Below, in pieces: positions 60,227 to 64,000 of a stretch of DNA of 64,000 nucleotides. Each line of letters opens with the position of its first letter. The first letter of the stretch is position 1. Source of the DNA: Schistosoma mansoni (lineage: Eukaryota; Platyhelminthes; Trematoda; Strigeidida; Schistosomatidae); NCBI RefSeq assembly GCF_000237925.1, contig NC_031495.1:28836679-28900678 (forward strand). Reading direction: 5' to 3'. The translations under genes were made by a program, and so were the position numbers. A model generated the notes under the pieces. It made no database searches and was not told the DNA's origin. It saw only the letters and a program-made list of their open reading frames with translations.

Positions 60227-60592
60227 GTTGTCTAAACAAAATACTTAACATTCACTGGCCGGATATCATCAGCAACAGCGTTTTATGGAAGAGGACAAAC
60301 TAGCTTTCAGCTGAAGAAGAAATTAGGAAAAGACGTTAGAAGTGGATAGGACATACATTAAGGAAATCACCAAACTGCATCATGAGGCAAGCCTTAACTT
60401 GGAATCCCTAAGGGAAGCGGGGAAGAGGAAGGCCAAAGAATGCACTACGTCAGAACATGGAAGCAGATATGAAAAGGATGAATGTTAACTGAAGAGAACT
60501 GGAAAGGATTGCCCAGGACAGGGTTGAATGGAGAATGCTGGTGTGCGGTTTATACTCCTCCACGAGGGGTAACAGGCGTAAGTAAGTAAGTT
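60227..60592 (+). mobile_element. RTE LINE (family 2) 3' end
   Basis: From ACTTAACATTCACTGGCCGG to the GTAACAGGCGTAAGTAAGTA tail. Closest relative in the window is the 3' end of 44685-47778, with which it shares a TAG (60337-60339) inside the KRxKWIG block. Confidence 0.88.
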
Positions 60593-61319
60593 TGAAATTT
60601 ACTTTTATGAATTTGTACAATAACATATTGTTGACAAGTATATAAATCCTGAGCAGATTATATTTAGATTATAGTTATCAGTAAAATCAAAGATAAACGT
60701 TTCATATTATTTAAAGCTCGTCAGCTGAATGCATCTACTTCTAAACGTAATACTCTATCACAAAACAAAAGCATTTTTAAAAAACTCAAAACTGACTACC
60801 ACAAAACTATTATTCCTAAGACGCTTCAATGTAATTAGAGTTAAATGAGGGGGTCTAATCATAAATAACTAGTTACGAGTGGTAGTCATGTAATCATTGT
60901 TCTAGGGTTATTATAATCGTCTATCGTTATAAAAGGCTCACTGACATTCTTTTTGATTAATGAGAGCATAATTTTCAGACTAATCTCTTAAATTACTATC
61001 TTAATGAATGTAAAATTCTAACAAATCAGGTAATAAGATTCATCAGTTTACTTTGAAAAACATTTTTTTATTCAGTATCAACATTTAGCTAAACGGACAG
61101 ATTAATGTTGCAATGTACATGACTAAGAAAACCTCAAAAGAATGAACTGAAATGATCGATAATAAATAAAAAAACTCCCCAATGTTTTCTGTCATTTCAC
61201 TACTGTGAAATAGGATACTGTTATATCATGAAATTTTTCGATTTTAAAAAGAGTAAGCAAAGAACAATAACCATAATGTCCGAAAATCGAAATTTTCACT
61301 GTTATACAATATTCAGTGA
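60593..61319. other. No gene recognised
   Basis: AT-rich DNA; nothing seen. Confidence 0.4.
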
Positions 61320-61562
61320 ATGTTCTACGAGGGCGAAAGGAAAGGAGTTAGGAGTTCTATACCTGAACACCTAATCGACTGTAATCATTCTCCGGATCCA
61401 CAGTTTGATTTTAAGGTTGTTTATATGATTCGTTTAAATCTACCTAGATTTCTTTGTATCCAACTCTTAAAAATAGCCGAAGTTCTTACCATACATGAGC
61501 TTAAACCAGAACTATGCGTACAAAATAAGTACTTTTTATCGTTATCGTTACCATGGCCTTAA
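61320..61562 (+). mobile_element. Penelope-like retroelement C-terminal remnant
   Basis: 80 codons: RSSIPEHLIDCNHSPDPQF, FKVVYMIRLNLPRFLCIQLL, KIAEVLTIHELKPELCVQNK and a final LSLPWP. The pattern (SSIxEHLxxxxHxxD, E/LxIxxxKPxLCxQ, LPWP) recalls the end of Penelope-like element proteins with a GIY-YIG-type nuclease, a group known in schistosomes (Cercyon). No upstream RT is seen, so it is a fragment. Clade from memory; moderate certainty. Confidence 0.45.
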
Positions 61563-61681
61563 TTATTATTATTATTACTGCATTCCTCTTTACTTATGTC
61601 TTATATTCTCATTATTTTATTCATGAATACGCATCATATCACTTACTTATTTTTACATCTCTATGACCTTTAATTAAGAAC

Positions 61682-62160
61682 ATCTGGAACTCAAAACAAT
61701 TGTCAACTAACACCAAGATCAGAATTTTCAATACAAATGTCAAGACAGTCCTACTGTATAGGGAAGATAAGTGGAGAACTACGAAAGCTATCATCCAGTT
61801 GTCTATGCAAGATACTTCGGATCCGTTGGCCGGACACTATCAGCGACAAGTTACTGTAGGAGAGAACAAACCAGATTCCAGTGGATGAAGAAATCAGGAG
61901 GAAACGCTGGAAGTGGATAGGACACACACTGAGGAAATCACTCAACCGCGTCACAATGCAATCCCTCACATGGAATCCTAAAGGTCAAAGGAGAAGAGGA
62001 AGATCAAAGAACACATTACGCCGACAAATGGAGACAGACATGAGAAGAATGAACAACAATTGGATAGAACTAGAAATGAAGGCGCAGGGGAAGAGTGAGT
62101 TGAAGAATGCTGGTCTGCGGCCTATGCTCCATTGGGAGTAACAGGCGTAAGTAAAAGTAA
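61682..62160 (+). mobile_element. RTE LINE (family 2) 3' end, internally deleted
   Basis: [17 protein letters not shown] start ([20 protein letters not shown]), then the C-terminal frame 61881-62141: [40 protein letters not shown]. It ends with the GTAACAGGCGTAAGTAAAAG tail. The KRWKWIG block is intact here, unlike at 47527 and 60337. Confidence 0.85.
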
Positions 62161-64000
62161 GTAATGACCTTTAATTATGATAGCATAAAAGCATTTTAAT
62201 CATTTTAATCATCTTATTATATTCATTAAATCTAATGTTATTACTCGTATTACGTAATATAATATTATAATCTTTCTATTACGTCATTTTGGTTATTCGT
62301 GTTTACATTTCCTCACGGAATTAGTACTTTAACAAAAAATTTTCATATATATACAATTGTACAGCTTGATAATAAATTCGTTGAAAAGAGATCCATTAGC
62401 TGAACTTCATGTTTTCAGTTCTTAATTTTAGCAAAAAAGAAACACTGAATGAAATTTAATCAACAGTGACCATCGAAAAAAGAACTAATTGTTACGTTTT
62501 CCACTATGGAGAAAATAATAATTTGTTATTGAGTGATTTCGTTCAATCAATATATACAATACACTTGTGGATTGAATTGATTGGATGACTATCCATGAAC
62601 AGTTCATAATTATGTGTTTATTACTTAACTGTGTGTATTCGACATTCACAACAGTACATGATTTTTTATTTGTATATTGAAATTACGATCATTAAAACAA
62701 TTAATTAATATTTTAAGACAACTCTTATCCGTTAATAAATATTCATAGTAAAGACAAGTTTGGTATTGATTTCTTTATATTCAATGGAAATCGATTACGT
62801 CGATTACTTTATTTATCATTTTTTATATCAGATAATTTATTGGGCGGTGGCTAACTCGCTAAGTATATGAATTTATACCAGTTATTTGTACATCCGGACT
62901 TCTCTCCACCTGTATAATCTCACACTATGAAGTTGGACAGTGCTAAACTTAATCTGTTAGGAAGCGGTAGCTTTCTCAAGAAGACAGATACGAGTTGCTG
63001 AGGTGTATCAAACATCTCGAAACCTAGGTTCAAGGTATCTTGTCGGCTACCTCCAAGAGTATAAGACTTCAACAATGCTAGTTCTTGCAAGAAGACATTC
63101 ATCTTGAAACTTACTAATTAGAAGTGTATTATATTGTCTTTAAATTATCTGGTGATGAGAAACTTTCTTAGTTTTTGAGTTATGATATTTTATCATATGT
63201 GAATATAAGTTATTAAACAAGCTATTCATCGTAAGTATCAATTATAAATTCACATCTTATTTTCGGAATATTTTCAAAATAGAAACAACGTAATTCAAGA
63301 TTACACTAAGTTTCTGTCTTGCTAAGAATCTTCATAATATAACTTCAAATAAATTGAAATTTTGGACAGATACATTTATTGAATAGAGCTATGTGTTGTT
63401 TAGTTGAACGTTAATGGTCTATAATACAAAAAATAACCTATATTTATATTGAAAACCTGATAAGAGAGATGTAATTGCTGTATTTTTGAAGAAAACATAA
63501 TGCTGTTTAGCTGTAGTATATCAACATTAACAGTTGACATTTATGCTCGCTTAAGTCAAGGACCAGAAAATGGAAAAAGTGGACCATAGGACTTTAATTA
63601 AGTGACTAAATTGTGTGATGTTCTTTAGAAAATCTGAATATTTTTGTATTTAACTCTCTGTGACAACGTAATAAGTGTCATATGGTTTAAATAGACAAAA
63701 CTTTAAAATTATAACTGAGTTCATAATGTTTGAGTCAGTTCGTACGTACTAGTTTATGATAGTTATTAAAATTCTTGACATTTCTGGATCTACACTGGTC
63801 TTCGAATAGTTGAAATAGTTGGTGAACTCAAATATAAAGAGTTTCAATATAATTAATCATTATTATTAGTAAATTAACAAATTACTTTAAATATGCCTGA
63901 AATCATATTTTTTTAATACAACTAAAATAGGATGATCTATTGTATGGAAATGTATTTTGACTGTTTACTTAAATGATACATAAGTATTTTTATGTAGTTT
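62161..64000. other. No gene recognised
   Basis: AT-rich. 62820-63110 is slightly GC-richer (GGGCGGTGGCTAACTCGC; CCTAGGTTCAAGG) and may be an old repeat. The 60-codon minus-strand frame in it (63102-62920) has no known motif. Confidence 0.4.

Noticed and set aside
1-64000. CRISPR arrays, operons, rRNA genes, phage genes
   Set aside because: None seen; introns, poly(A) signals and retroelements show a eukaryotic genome.

Overview
The window looks like nuclear DNA of a blood fluke (Schistosoma, or a very close digenean). The evidence is AT-rich DNA packed with schistosome-type retroelements: CR1/SR1-like and two RTE-like LINE families, a CsRn1/Boudicca-type Ty3/Gypsy element with a tRNA-Trp primer site, and tRNA-like SINEs of the Sm-alpha kind. 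The host genes have the 26-64 nt introns typical of flukes. No prokaryotic, phage or CRISPR feature is seen. Family names come from memory of protein and LTR patterns, not from a search.

Layout. 1-8060: a decayed CR1-type LINE (+) split by a young LTR retrotransposon (2323-7643; 326-bp LTRs with one difference, CCTT target duplication). 8450-10545: a second CR1-type LINE on the minus strand. 11784-15392: the gene for NELF-E, a transcription-pausing factor, in at least nine exons, with an old RTE fragment in its largest intron. 15640-17365: RTE 3' end and other repeat DNA. 17854-24283: a TMEM223-like mitochondrial membrane protein gene whose 5.7-kb intron holds a nearly full-length RTE LINE (19025-22930, minus). 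Exons of an unrecognised minus-strand gene (23218-26814) interleave with it. 26935-27650: RTE 3' end, 568 bp of which nearly repeats 15640-16207. 28075-28914: PSMB1 (20S proteasome beta-6), minus strand. 29230-40000: LINE remnants, one solo LTR, LTR-like repeats, a SINE and exons of an unknown minus-strand gene. 41374-44420: a 271-bp near-perfect inverted repeat enclosing an acidic, Ser/Asn-rich minus-strand exon, a 200-N assembly gap and a two-exon, 32-residue metallothionein gene (43217-43980). 44685-64000: mostly non-coding, with at least five copies of a second RTE family, several SINEs, a Penelope-like remnant, a perfect 124-bp inverted repeat, and one exon of a small secreted protein (50577-50748).

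The host genes are unrelated housekeeping or stress functions (pausing, proteasome, respiratory-chain assembly, metal binding) and form no pathway or operon. The main story is genome architecture: nested and duplicated retroelements, interleaved genes, and two near-perfect inverted repeats. Exon boundaries were read by eye from GT/AG signals, frame continuity and remembered homologues. The 5' ends of all host genes except the metallothionein are unresolved.
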